Positions 1 to 9,297 of a DNA stretch of 64,000 nt are shown piece after piece; the first letter of the stretch is position 1, and each line of letters starts with the position of its first letter. The translations under genes and the position numbers were made by a program. This stretch comes from an uncultured Roseovarius sp. (GTDB lineage Bacteria > Pseudomonadota > Alphaproteobacteria > Rhodobacterales > Rhodobacteraceae), in assembly GCA_947503145.1 (NCBI GenBank), contig CANNCP010000007.1, forward strand, positions 62,001 to 126,000. Reading direction: 5' to 3'. The notes beneath the pieces are model-generated. The model had not been told where the DNA came from and searched no databases. It was given only the letters and a program-made list of their open reading frames with translations.

Positions 1-61
1 CATGCACAGGTACGCGATCAGCAAGGCAAAGCCGGTTCAGGCCCGGAGCGCTTTGTCCGGG

Positions 62-1063
62 TCAGGTGACCCGCGCGACAACGTAATCGGCCAGATCCGC
101 CAGCATCTGACGCACCGGGTGTTCGGGCAGTGTCGCAAGGGCGCTCTTGGCTCGCGCGATCCAGGCCTGCGCATCCGCCTGCGTTGCCTCCAGCGTGCCA
201 TGGGCATGCATCAAGGCAATCGCCTGCTCCAGATCACCGTCACGCTGGTCGCCCTTTTGAATGGTCCGCTGCCAGAATGCCCGCTCGGTCTGGTCTGCCG
301 CAGCCACCGCCTTGATGATCGGCAGGGTCAGCTTGCGCTCGCGGAAATCGTCGCCGACATTCTTGCCTGTCGCAGCCGCATCGCCGCGAAAATCCAGCAA
401 ATCATCAACGATCTGAAACCCGACCCCCAGCGCATCGCCATAATCAAATAGCGCGCGGGTCTGCGGCTCGGGCGCGCCCGCGATAACGCCGCCGACTTCA
501 GTCGCCGCTGAGAACAGCGCCGCTGTCTTGCCCCGCACCACCTGCAGATAAATCTCTTCGGTGGTGGCCAGATCGCTCGCGGCGGTCAGTTGCAGTACCT
601 CGCCCTCTGCAATCGTCGCAGAGGCATTCGCCAGAATATCGAGCACCCGCAGCGATCCCGTCTCGACCATCAGCTGGAATGCGCGGGCAAACAGGTAATC
701 GCCCACCAGAACGCTGGATTTGTTATCCCAAAGCAGGTTCGCGGTGGCCCGGCCCCGGCGCTGCGCGCTTTCGTCCACCACGTCGTCATGCAGCAATGTT
801 GCGGTATGGATGAACTCCACCGTCGCGGCCAGCCGCACGTCATGATCGCCCGCGTAGCCGCTCAGCTCCGCCGCCGCCAGTGTCAGCATCGGGCGCAGGC
901 GCTTGCCGCCGGCCTCGACCAGGTGCGCGGTCACCTCGGGGATGCGCGGCGCATGACGCGAGGCCATCCGCTGCGTGATCAGCGCATTCATCGCGGCCAG
1001 CTTGCCATCAAAGCGAGCAGCCAGTTGTTCATGCGGCTTGGTAGCGATGTGATCCAGTCTCAT
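62..1063 (-). CDS. ispB: Polyprenyl diphosphate synthase (octaprenyl/decaprenyl type)
   Basis: This 333-residue protein is a trans-isoprenyl diphosphate synthase that elongates prenyl diphosphates with isopentenyl diphosphate, most likely to make the ubiquinone side chain. The first aspartate-rich motif is seen in LLHDDVVDESAQRRG and the second in FQIVDDLLDFRGD, both needed for Mg-diphosphate binding. The length fits the long-chain ubiquinone enzymes rather than the shorter farnesyl synthases. It is transcribed divergently from the DUF2007/methyltransferase pair, 54 bases away. The exact product chain length cannot be read from the sequence. Confidence 0.9.
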   Translation of the reverse strand: MRLDHIATKPHEQLAARFDGKLAAMNALITQRMASRHAPRIPEVTAHLVEAGGKRLRPMLTLAAAELSGYAGDHDVRLAATVEFIHTATLLHDDVVDESAQRRGRATANLLWDNKSSVLVGDYLFARAFQLMVETGSLRVLDILANASATIAEGEVLQLTAASDLATTEEIYLQVVRGKTAALFSAATEVGGVIAGAPEPQTRALFDYGDALGVGFQIVDDLLDFRGDAAATGKNVGDDFRERKLTLPIIKAVAAADQTERAFWQRTIQKGDQRDGDLEQAIALMHAHGTLEATQADAQAWIARAKSALATLPEHPVRQMLADLADYVVARVT

Positions 1064-1117
1064 GTTTCTCTTTACGGGCGGCTCGACATTGTCTGCCGCA
1101 ATCCTTAAATCATTCCC

Positions 1118-1339
1118 ATGAAACAGCTCTTGCGCACCACCGACATGTCGATCATCGCGTTTGCTCAGGCCCTGCTTCAGGGCGAGGGTATAGACTGCTT
1201 TGAAATGGACGTAAACATGAGCGTTCTCGAAGGCGGCATCGGCATTTTCCCCCGTCGCCTGATGGTGCGATCCGATGACTTCCCGGCGGCCGCGCGGACG
1301 ATGCGCGACAACGGGATCGAGGTGTATGACGGCCCCTGA
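1118..1339 (+). CDS. DUF2007 family putative signal-transducing protein
   Basis: A 73-residue soluble protein matching the DUF2007 family, small ferredoxin-like-fold domains of unknown role. Typical features are the N-terminal KQLLRTTDMSIIAFAQALL, a central strand around FEMDVNMSVLEGGIG and the end LMVRSDDFPAAARTMRDNG. Its stop codon lies inside the start of the next gene (14-base overlap), so the two are probably translationally coupled. Function is not known. Confidence 0.8.
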   Translation: MKQLLRTTDMSIIAFAQALLQGEGIDCFEMDVNMSVLEGGIGIFPRRLMVRSDDFPAAARTMRDNGIEVYDGP

Positions 1340-2084
1340 CCTGAGCCATGATGCGTTTCTGGGCGGGCGATTGCGCCTCTACCAGCCGCGCATCGGCTAT
1401 CGCGCAGGGGTCGATGCCGTATTGCTGGCCGCCTCGGTCGACGCGCACCCCGACCAATCGGTACTGGAACTGGGCTGTGGCGCGGGGGCTGCAATCTTGT
1501 GTCTCGGCGCGCGGGTGCCGGGGCTGCAGCTGACCGGGCTGGAGGTACAGGACCGATATGCGGCACTCGCTCGCCGTAACGCCTTGGAGAATGACATCGC
1601 CCTCAACGTCGTGACTGGCGATCTGGCCGTGATGCCGGACCAGATCGCGCAGCACCGATTCGATCACGTTATTGCCAACCCGCCCTATTTCGACCGCAAC
1701 GCGAGCAAGGCAGCGCTTGACCCGGGGCGCGAGGCGGCACTGGGCGAAGTCACGCCGCTGGCGCTCTGGCTACGGGTCGCGTCCCGGCGGACCGCGCCGG
1801 GCGGCTACGTTCACATGATCCACCGGGCCGAGCGACTGCCGGATCTGTTGGCCCATGCCGCGACCCATCTGGGCAGTATCGAAGTGCTGCCATTGGCCCC
1901 CCGCACGGGCCGCCCCGCCACGCTGGTGCTGATATGCGGTCGCAAGGGCGGTCGGGCAGCGTTTCGCCTGCATGCCCCTTGGGTATTGCATGCAGGCGAT
2001 ACCCATGACGGGGACCGCGAAAACTATACGGAACGCACCGCCCAGATCCTCAGGCACGGGGCTGCGCTGCCGCTTGGCGCGTGA
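1326..2084 (+). CDS. tRNA1(Val) N6-methyltransferase-like SAM methyltransferase
   Basis: A 252-residue Rossmann-fold methyltransferase of the TrmN6/YfiC group, which methylates adenine 37 of tRNA1(Val) in E. coli. Seen are the SAM loop VLELGCGAGAAILCL and the catalytic NPPYF motif in DHVIANPPYFDRN, typical of adenine-N6 methyltransferases. I chose the ATG at 1326 because the family begins at about SHDAFLGGRLRLYQP; an in-frame upstream start at 1275 would add arginine-rich residues read out of frame from the DUF2007 gene. The substrate is inferred from family similarity only. Confidence 0.8.
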   Translation: MTAPDLSHDAFLGGRLRLYQPRIGYRAGVDAVLLAASVDAHPDQSVLELGCGAGAAILCLGARVPGLQLTGLEVQDRYAALARRNALENDIALNVVTGDLAVMPDQIAQHRFDHVIANPPYFDRNASKAALDPGREAALGEVTPLALWLRVASRRTAPGGYVHMIHRAERLPDLLAHAATHLGSIEVLPLAPRTGRPATLVLICGRKGGRAAFRLHAPWVLHAGDTHDGDRENYTERTAQILRHGAALPLGA

Positions 2085-2197
2085 TTTCAACAAATCGTCG
2101 GCACTTTATCACCGAATGCTGCGCGTGCGGCGTGACAGGGTCGTGGATTTATGGTGCACTCGTCTTGCTACTAGAAATCACCAAAGAGGAGAGCCAC

Positions 2198-2368
2198 ATG
2201 ACCTTGAGATCACATGTCGAGGAATTGAAGAGAAAACACCAGGCACTCTCCAACCAGGTCGATCAAGCGCAGCGCGCGCCTGCCACCGACGATCTGCATA
2301 TCGCCGATCTGAAAAAGCAGAAACTGCGTCTCAAGGAGGAAATCACCCGCCTTTCCGAACAAGCCTGA
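2198..2368 (+). CDS. YdcH/DUF465 family small coiled-coil protein
   Basis: A 56-residue, highly charged helical protein (MTLRSHVEELKRKHQALS ... LKKQKLRLKEEITRLSEQ) matching the DUF465/YdcH family, whose role is unknown. The ATG at 2198 follows a clear ribosome binding site (AAAGAGGAGA). An upstream in-frame start would add an atypical cysteine-containing leader. The next 289 bases to the NYN gene hold a hairpin and a dispersed repeat but no gene. Confidence 0.8.
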   Translation: MTLRSHVEELKRKHQALSNQVDQAQRAPATDDLHIADLKKQKLRLKEEITRLSEQA

Positions 2369-2443
2369 CGCCAGTCACGACAGGCTGCGGCCGATTTCAT
2401 ACGTCGGCAGCACACACCATAGACGCAACACCCTGATATCGGG

Positions 2444-2476
2444 CTGGTCCTCTGTGCCTGCAACGCAGAGGACCAG
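2444..2476. terminator. Hairpin downstream of the ydcH-like gene
   Basis: A perfect 11-bp inverted repeat (CTGGTCCTCTG at 2444-2454, CAGAGGACCAG at 2466-2476) with an 11-base loop. It lies 75 bases past the ydcH-like stop, between convergent genes. No T-run follows, so it is only a possible transcription end or mRNA-stabilising hairpin. Confidence 0.4.
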
Positions 2477-2545
2477 AGCGTATTAAGGTCATAATATCTG
2501 CGCCTTCTCCCTTGGCGGTCATCGGCTCTCCGGTCTGTACCGCCC

Positions 2546-2594
2546 AAAGCGTTCCGCGAAAAACTGTGATTCAGGTTTTCGCCAAACGCCTTAA
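2546..2594. repeat. Dispersed palindromic repeat, loop type 1
   Basis: An imperfect palindrome beginning AAAGCGTTCCGCGAAAAAC and ending GGTTTTCGCCAAACGCCTT around a CTGTGATTCAG core. Related sequence occurs at 57228-57273 (same core, opposite arm better preserved) and as a half copy at 59156-59180. It is intergenic. Confidence 0.6.
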
Positions 2595-2657
2595 TAAGTT
2601 CCTGCACTTCTTCTTTGGTCAAATACCCGATTGCGACAGCATTATCAGCGCAATCCG

Positions 2658-3362
2658 TCAATCGACGCGGCGCACCATCAGCTGGTTTCCCTCGCGACGG
2701 GTCTCCAGCACCTTGATCGCGACGATAAGATCGCTCAGCTTCTTGTGCCCGTAACTGCGCGTATCGAAATCGGGGTTCGCCGTGGTCATCTGCTGGCCCA
2801 GACGGCCCAGCGCATACCATTCGCTGTCCTGATTGATGCTGTCCATCGCCTTGAACAGCAGATCACGCGCTTCGTTGAGGTTCTTGCCGCTGGGTTTAGC
2901 CGGCGTGTCCGGCGCACCGCTTCCTTGCAGATTCTCCAGATAGATAAACCGCTTGCACGCCTTGCGGAATGCTTCGGGGGTTTTCTGCGCACCGATGCCG
3001 TACACATCCAGCCCCTGCTCGCGGATGCGGCTGGCCAGCCGGGTGAAATCGCTGTCCGACGAGACCAGCACAAACCCGTTGAAGCGACCCGAGTGCATCA
3101 GGTCCATTGCGTCGATCACCAGCGCGATGTCGCTTGCGTTCTTGCCCACGGTGTTTGCGGGCTGGTGATGCGGCACGAGGCCGAATTCAGCCTGTACCTT
3201 GTTCCAGCCGCTCATTTGCTGGGACGAGAAATCACCGTAGCAGCGGCGCACGGATGCCTCGCCCATGCCGGCAATCTCGTCAAAGATCGCCTGCGTCCAT
3301 TTCGGCGACGTGTTGTCAGCGTCGATCAGCACGGCGAGTAGCGGGGTGTGGATATCGGCCAT
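2658..3362 (-). CDS. NYN (PIN-like) domain protein with C-terminal OST-HTH/LOTUS domain
   Basis: A 234-residue protein. The N-terminal ~150 residues form a NYN/LabA-type PIN-like nuclease domain with the acidic residues expected for metal binding: AVLIDADNTSP near residue 14, ALVIDAMDLM, and VLVSSDSDFTRLASRIREQG. The C-terminal ~70 residues (AMDSINQDSEWYALGRLG ... YGHKKLSDLI) look like an OST-HTH/LOTUS RNA-binding domain. The family is thought to act on RNA, but no substrate is known. Start 3362 was chosen for its GGGAG ribosome site; an ATG at 3395 lacks one. Confidence 0.85.
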   Translation of the reverse strand: MADIHTPLLAVLIDADNTSPKWTQAIFDEIAGMGEASVRRCYGDFSSQQMSGWNKVQAEFGLVPHHQPANTVGKNASDIALVIDAMDLMHSGRFNGFVLVSSDSDFTRLASRIREQGLDVYGIGAQKTPEAFRKACKRFIYLENLQGSGAPDTPAKPSGKNLNEARDLLFKAMDSINQDSEWYALGRLGQQMTTANPDFDTRSYGHKKLSDLIVAIKVLETRREGNQLMVRRVD

Positions 3363-3603
3363 CGGAAATCTCCCTTGTTGCCGTGGTGTTGCCACCTTGT
3401 GCCTGATCTGGAATCAAAGTGCCAGAAGATCGGTACAACCGGCTGTCCACAGGTGCCCGCCTAGAAAAACACCGCGAAAAAGAACGGGCTGAGATCGGCG
3501 GTACGCGACATTTTCTATCTGGTGTCAGAGGGTCATTCAGCCAGAATGGCAAAGCAGGCGCTGATGGCCACGATCACCGCCCGCATCGCGCTGCCATAGC
3601 GGG

Positions 3604-4470
3604 TTATTCGCCGCCGATCTTGTCCTGTGTCTGTGTCTCGAAATCGTTCGCTGCATGGCGTTCGTGCAATTGCATCGACGGCTCGCCGAACGCTCGGTTC
3701 ACCATCCGTCCGCGCCGTACCGCCGGGCGTGCGTCGATCAGTTCGGCCCAGCGCATCACGTTGGTGTAACTCTTGACATCGAGGAAGGTCGCCGCACCGT
3801 AGAGCCGTCCGAGAACCAACTGCCCGTACCATGGCCAGATCGCCATGTCGGCAATGGTATAATCGTCACCCGCGATAAATTCGCGCTCTGACAATGTGCG
3901 GTCCAACACGTCGAGCTGGCGTTTCGTTTCCATCGCGTAGCGGTCGATGGGGTATTCAAACTTCTCGGGCGCATAGGCGTAAAAATGGCCAAAGCCGCCG
4001 CCCAGAAACGGTGCGCTGCCCATTTGCCACATCAGCCAGTTGAGCACCTCGGTCCGTGCCGCGCCGGTGGTCGGCAGGAAGGCACCGAATTTCTCGGCCA
4101 AATGCATCATGATCGATCCGCTTTCGAACACACGCACCGGCGCGCCGCCGGTGGTGTCGATCATCGCCGGGATTTTCGAGTTGGGATTGATCTCGACAAA
4201 GCCGCTGCCGAACTGGTCGCCCTCGCCGATGTCGATCAGCCAGGCGTCATATTCCGCGTCATGACCGGCCTCCAGCAGTTCTTCGAACAGGATCGTGACC
4301 TTGACACCGTTTGGCGTGGCCAGCGAATGCAGCTGGTAGGGATGCTTGCCCACCGGCAGTGTGGCGTCATGGGTGGCCCCCGCGATGGGCCGATTGGTCG
4401 AAGCGAACTTGCCGCCATTGCTCTTGTCCCAGGTCCAGACCTCGGGCGGGGTGTAGGTATCATCGCTCAT
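3604..4470 (-). CDS. yghU: Glutathione transferase, YghU-type disulfide-bond oxidoreductase
   Basis: A 288-residue cytosolic protein of the YghU/Nu-class glutathione transferases, which bind two glutathiones and reduce disulfides and organic peroxides. Recognisable are the long N-terminal extension (TPPEVWTWDKSNGGKF, then TLPVGKHPYQLHSLATPNG), the thioredoxin-like domain and an all-helical C-terminal domain. The ATG at 4470 is preceded by AAAGGAGC. The 133 bases up to the formaldehyde dehydrogenase stop are noncoding; both genes depend on glutathione and may be co-transcribed. Confidence 0.88.
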   Translation of the reverse strand: MSDDTYTPPEVWTWDKSNGGKFASTNRPIAGATHDATLPVGKHPYQLHSLATPNGVKVTILFEELLEAGHDAEYDAWLIDIGEGDQFGSGFVEINPNSKIPAMIDTTGGAPVRVFESGSIMMHLAEKFGAFLPTTGAARTEVLNWLMWQMGSAPFLGGGFGHFYAYAPEKFEYPIDRYAMETKRQLDVLDRTLSEREFIAGDDYTIADMAIWPWYGQLVLGRLYGAATFLDVKSYTNVMRWAELIDARPAVRRGRMVNRAFGEPSMQLHERHAANDFETQTQDKIGGE

Positions 4471-4610
4471 ATCGGGGGCTCCTTTCGTTGGCCTTGTCAT
4501 GCCTACCTATCGGGCGGCGGGCCGTGGGCAACGTGCAGGGCCGCACACTGGTCTGTGCAGCCCCTTTTTTCTTGTGCGGCAGGGTGGGTGCAAACCCGTC
4601 CTTGCGCGGA

Positions 4611-5723
<1,113 letters not shown>

Positions 5724-5856
5724 TGCGTATCTTCCTTATTTTTCATCACTGCGATTGTGGGCGAAAGCCCATGCACATTCAACAGAATTGCCATAACCAT
5801 ATTGAAAGCCCGGTCCGCAACGACAATCTGATAGAAACACATTCAGGAGAGCGACC

Positions 5857-6147
5857 GTGAACCGTTTTTTGAGTATGACCCTCGCCGCCGGCGTGATCGT
5901 GGCGATCGGCGCATTTACATGGGGACAGATGGCAGAAAAAACTGCAATGGATGCCAGTGATACATGCAAGGCCGCAGCCCAGGCGGACAAGATCGGTACG
6001 CCCCATACCTATCACGATTTTTCGGCCCCTGATCGCCCGCATCGGATTATCCCGCCGAATTCGGCGGTGACGCTCGATCACCGTCCTGACCGGCTGAACG
6101 TCGATGTGGACGACAACGGCATCATCACCCGTATCTGGTGCGGCTGA
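5857..6147 (+). CDS. I78-family peptidase inhibitor, exported
   Basis: A 96-residue protein with an N-terminal hydrophobic segment (LSMTLAAGVIVAIGAFTWG) that is a signal peptide or anchor. The remainder matches potato-inhibitor-I78-like peptidase inhibitors, with the diagnostic end RLNVDVDDNGIITRIWCG and a cysteine pair (DTCKAA and the penultimate C). It probably protects the periplasm from serine proteases. The gene is monocistronic and divergent from adhC. Confidence 0.75.
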   Translation: MNRFLSMTLAAGVIVAIGAFTWGQMAEKTAMDASDTCKAAAQADKIGTPHTYHDFSAPDRPHRIIPPNSAVTLDHRPDRLNVDVDDNGIITRIWCG

Positions 6148-6254
6148 CACACAGGCAGGCGGCTGTGCGACCCCGCCTGCCTGATTGTTGATCTGTCGGC
6201 CTCAACGCCCCGATTGTGCTTGCTTTGTGCCCGCTTCGGGGCAACTCTGATAGC

Positions 6255-6599
6255 ATGAACTACCAGTCCACCCCCCCCCTGCCCGCGAATACCGGCGTAC
6301 TGCAAGTGGCGTTTCACCGCACGGAACTGTCGCTGATCCTGTCACTCTACGGGCGTATGGTCGCTGCGGGCGAATGGCGCGACTACGGCATTTCCTGCCT
6401 GCGCGATGTCGCGATCTTTTCGATCTTCCGGCGCACTGCGGAACATCCGCTCTACCGCGTCGAAAAGCGCCCGAGCCTGCGCGGGCGGCAAGGGCAATAC
6501 GCCGTGATCGGCCCGGACGGTCAGATCCTCAAGCGCGGCAGCGACCTACGGACCGTGCTGCGCGTGCTCGAACGCAAACTCATCCGCGCGGTGAAATAA
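6255..6599 (+). CDS. DUF2794 family protein
   Basis: A 114-residue soluble protein of the alphaproteobacterial DUF2794 family (VAFHRTELSLILSLYGRMVA ... RTVLRVLERKLIRAVK). Function unknown. The ATG at 6255 is preferred because the family begins shortly before VAFHRTEL; an in-frame start at 6216 adds a cysteine-rich leader. It converges on the methyltransferase gene 43 bases downstream. Confidence 0.75.
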   Translation: MNYQSTPPLPANTGVLQVAFHRTELSLILSLYGRMVAAGEWRDYGISCLRDVAIFSIFRRTAEHPLYRVEKRPSLRGRQGQYAVIGPDGQILKRGSDLRTVLRVLERKLIRAVK

Positions 6600-6642
6600 C
6601 ACCGCCCGCAGCTTTCGGGTTTGCCCGGACAGAGCGCCACGC

Positions 6643-7497
6643 TCAGCCCGGCGCGTGGGCCATGCAGAGATGAATTGCAGCGGGAACCTTCACCCCTTCG
6701 GGCGTCTCACAGGCACTGATCTGTACCCGCACCGCGTCTTGTATCGCGGCAATATCCTCTGCCGTCGCGTTGCGTTCCTTGATCACGCGCGTCGCGGGGC
6801 CGATCCGTGTCGATAGCGCCGCGGCGTCCGCCGCAGTGCCGCCCGGCGTCAGGAATACCTCTTCACGCGTGACCGAGATATCCTGCAGCCCCGCAACGGC
6901 CAGCAGGTCCGCCACATATTCCCTGTCCTGAAACGCCATCGGTCCCGGCGCGCGCGGGTCAGAGGACGGCACATTCCCCAACCGGTCCGTCGCGGCCTTT
7001 GCCGGAATGGCAAACCACGGGTTGTCAGCCACACCACACCATGCGGCAAAGATCAGCGGGCATCCGGGCTTGAGCCCGCTGGCGATGTTGCGAAAGGCCT
7101 GCACTGGGTCGGAAAAGAACATCATCCCGAACCGCGAGAGCGCCATATCGAACGCGCCCAGCTCGAACGCGTGGGTCTGTGCATCAGCCAGGATGAAATG
7201 CGCGCCCGGCACACCTTCGGCGCGGGCGCGGGCCTCGTCCAGCAGCGAGGCGGCAATATCCACCGCGACGACCCGGCCCGCGGGCGCAATACGCTGCGCG
7301 ATCTTGATCGTGCTGGTCCCGGCGCCGCACCCGATATCCAGCACCTGCGCGCCGGGGGTCAGCCCGGCACGCTCCAGCACCAGATCCAGCACCGGGGCCA
7401 TCAAGGTATCAAGCGCCTCGCGCTGCTGCACCCATTTACGCCCCGGCCCCTCGGACCAGTATTGCGCCTGATCGGCGTTGCCTGACACCTTAGCCAT
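6643..7497 (-). CDS. Class I SAM-dependent methyltransferase
   Basis: A 284-residue methyltransferase with the SAM motif VLDIGCGAGTSTIKIA and the following acidic strand end VVAVDIA, similar to UbiE/Methyltransf_25-type enzymes. The start YWSEGPGRKWVQQREALD is common in a family often annotated as ubiquinone-type methyltransferases. The acceptor cannot be predicted. Its start overlaps the agmatinase stop by 8 bases, and it is the last gene of a four-gene overlapping operon. Confidence 0.8.
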   Translation of the reverse strand: MAKVSGNADQAQYWSEGPGRKWVQQREALDTLMAPVLDLVLERAGLTPGAQVLDIGCGAGTSTIKIAQRIAPAGRVVAVDIAASLLDEARARAEGVPGAHFILADAQTHAFELGAFDMALSRFGMMFFSDPVQAFRNIASGLKPGCPLIFAAWCGVADNPWFAIPAKAATDRLGNVPSSDPRAPGPMAFQDREYVADLLAVAGLQDISVTREEVFLTPGGTAADAAALSTRIGPATRVIKERNATAEDIAAIQDAVRVQISACETPEGVKVPAAIHLCMAHAPG

Positions 7498-8449
7498 CCC
7501 GGCCCACCATCATGCAGAGCAGCTCAAACATGATCGACACCCCCAGAAAAGCAGTCCCGCCCGAGGCATCGAAAGGCGGCGATACCTCGACCAGATCGGC
7601 ACCGACAATATCGACGCCGCGCAGTTCGCGCACCACGTCCAGCGCCTGATAGCTCGATGGGCCGCCCACTTCGGGCGTGCCGGTGCCGGGGGCAAAGGTG
7701 GGATCAACGAAATCGATGTCATAGGTGATGTAGGTCGGCCCCGTGCCCGCGATCTCGCGCACCTCGGCCATCACATCCGCCACGCCGCGCGCGTGAAACT
7801 CTTCGATCAGGATCAGGCGAATGCCGTTTGCGGCAGCAAAATCGCGGTCTTCTTCATCATACATCGTGCCGCGAATACCGACCGCCACATAGCGCTTGGG
7901 GTCCAGCAGCCCCTCTTCCACCGCGCGGCGAAAGGGTGTGCCGTGGGTGTATTTCGTACCGCCGAAATAGCTGTCGTTGAGGTCGGTATGACTGTCGAAC
8001 TGCACCATGCCAACCGGGCCACCCCGCGCCACAGAGCGCAGGATTGGCAGCGTGCTCAGGTGATCGCCCCCCGCCGTCAGCGGCCGCATGCCCGCAGCCA
8101 GTGCCTGATCGTAAAAGGCAGTGATCCGCGCCATGCTGTCCATGATATCGGTCGGGTTCGGAGGCACGTCTCCCAGATCGGCGCAGGCCGCCGCCTCGAA
8201 CGGGCGTATGCCGGACGTGGGGTGCTGCGCGCGGATCATGGTCGAGGCATCGCGCATCTGGCGCGGTGCGTGACGCGGTCCGGGCCGATTGGTCGTGCCG
8301 CTGTCCCAGGGTACGCCGATCAGCCCGATCTGCACCTCGTCCCACCGATTATGCCCCGGCGGCACATGCGGCAGACGCATGAAGGTCGGCACCCCGGCAA
8401 AGCGGGGCAGCTCGGACCCCGATGGCGGGTGAAAAAACGGATCGCTCAT
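7490..8449 (-). CDS. speB: Agmatinase/ureohydrolase family protein
   Basis: A 319-residue binuclear manganese ureohydrolase. Metal ligands are seen in TAGGDHLSTLP, GMVQFDSHTDLND and TYDIDFVDPTFAPGTG. The family cleaves agmatine (to putrescine and urea) or related guanidino acids. Alphaproteobacterial members can be guanidinobutyrases, so the substrate is uncertain. ATG 8449 is the likely start: the stop of the preceding NlpC/P60 gene overlaps it as ATGA, and longer in-frame reading covers out-of-frame NlpC/P60 sequence. Confidence 0.85.
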   Translation of the reverse strand: MSDPFFHPPSGSELPRFAGVPTFMRLPHVPPGHNRWDEVQIGLIGVPWDSGTTNRPGPRHAPRQMRDASTMIRAQHPTSGIRPFEAAACADLGDVPPNPTDIMDSMARITAFYDQALAAGMRPLTAGGDHLSTLPILRSVARGGPVGMVQFDSHTDLNDSYFGGTKYTHGTPFRRAVEEGLLDPKRYVAVGIRGTMYDEEDRDFAAANGIRLILIEEFHARGVADVMAEVREIAGTGPTYITYDIDFVDPTFAPGTGTPEVGGPSSYQALDVVRELRGVDIVGADLVEVSPPFDASGGTAFLGVSIMFELLCMMVGRDG

Positions 8450-9297
8450 GGTGTGTCCTCCATACGTTTGATTGCCGTGATCGTGCCAAATTCGCGGGCC
8501 GCGATCCTGTCGATGGCATCCTGCACCGGTTCGCTGGCCACGCACATATGAAATGCATTGGCATGCAGCAGCGTCTGCGCATCCTGCATGATCCCCACAT
8601 GCCGCTGCCAAAAAATCAGATCGCCGCGCCGCAATGGCGCACCCACCGCCACAGGCCGCCCGAGATCCTGCTGCTGCAGATCGCTGTCGCGCGGACACAC
8701 CTGCCCTTGTGCATGCAGGGCCAACTGGATCAACCCCGAACAATCCACCCCTGTCCCGGTGTTGCCCCCCCAGAGATAGGGCGTACCGAGAAACATCTCG
8801 GCCACCGACACTGGATCATCCGCCCGCCATCCCAAAGGCACAAGATGCTGCCCCGCCATGTACCCGCCACCCGCAAGCGCATGAAAACCGTCCTCGGCCG
8901 CGCCCGCCTCGACCTCGGCAAAAAAGCTGAGGACGCCGGTATCGCGCGATTTGATGTCTGGCGCGGTATAAACATGCGCCAGCCGCGCGCCCACGCGATG
9001 CGTGGGCTGTACAGCACCCCCGATGGCATCTTCGGGCAGGTAGCCGACATAGCCGCCAAGCACATCAACAACAAAGGCCCAGCCATCACGAATATCCAGC
9101 ACACGCACCGGCTGCCCGCGCAATATCTGCAGATCGCGGGGGCCGCCCGGACTGCGACAGAGATCGGCAAAGGGCTGGCTGCAGCGCATGACCTTACCCT
9201 GCACATAGTCCGGCGCATCGACCAGCCCGCGCAAGGACACATGCGCCACACGGTCGTTGGCCGCCCGAAAGCGACGATCGGCCAGCGCGCGGGTCAC
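8446..9297 (-). CDS. NlpC/P60 family cysteine peptidase with SH3-like N-terminus
   Basis: A 283-residue C40 peptidase expected to cleave gamma-D-Glu-diamino acid bonds in cell-wall peptides. The C-terminal domain has the catalytic cysteine in GTGVDCSGLIQLALHAQG, with a histidine in FWQRHVGIMQDAQTLLHANA. The N-terminal half contains SH3-like segments. No obvious signal peptide is seen, so it may work on recycled muropeptides in the cytoplasm. That would fit its position directly after a leucyl aminopeptidase gene, which it overlaps by 4 bases. Confidence 0.85.
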   Translation of the reverse strand: MTRALADRRFRAANDRVAHVSLRGLVDAPDYVQGKVMRCSQPFADLCRSPGGPRDLQILRGQPVRVLDIRDGWAFVVDVLGGYVGYLPEDAIGGAVQPTHRVGARLAHVYTAPDIKSRDTGVLSFFAEVEAGAAEDGFHALAGGGYMAGQHLVPLGWRADDPVSVAEMFLGTPYLWGGNTGTGVDCSGLIQLALHAQGQVCPRDSDLQQQDLGRPVAVGAPLRRGDLIFWQRHVGIMQDAQTLLHANAFHMCVASEPVQDAIDRIAAREFGTITAIKRMEDTP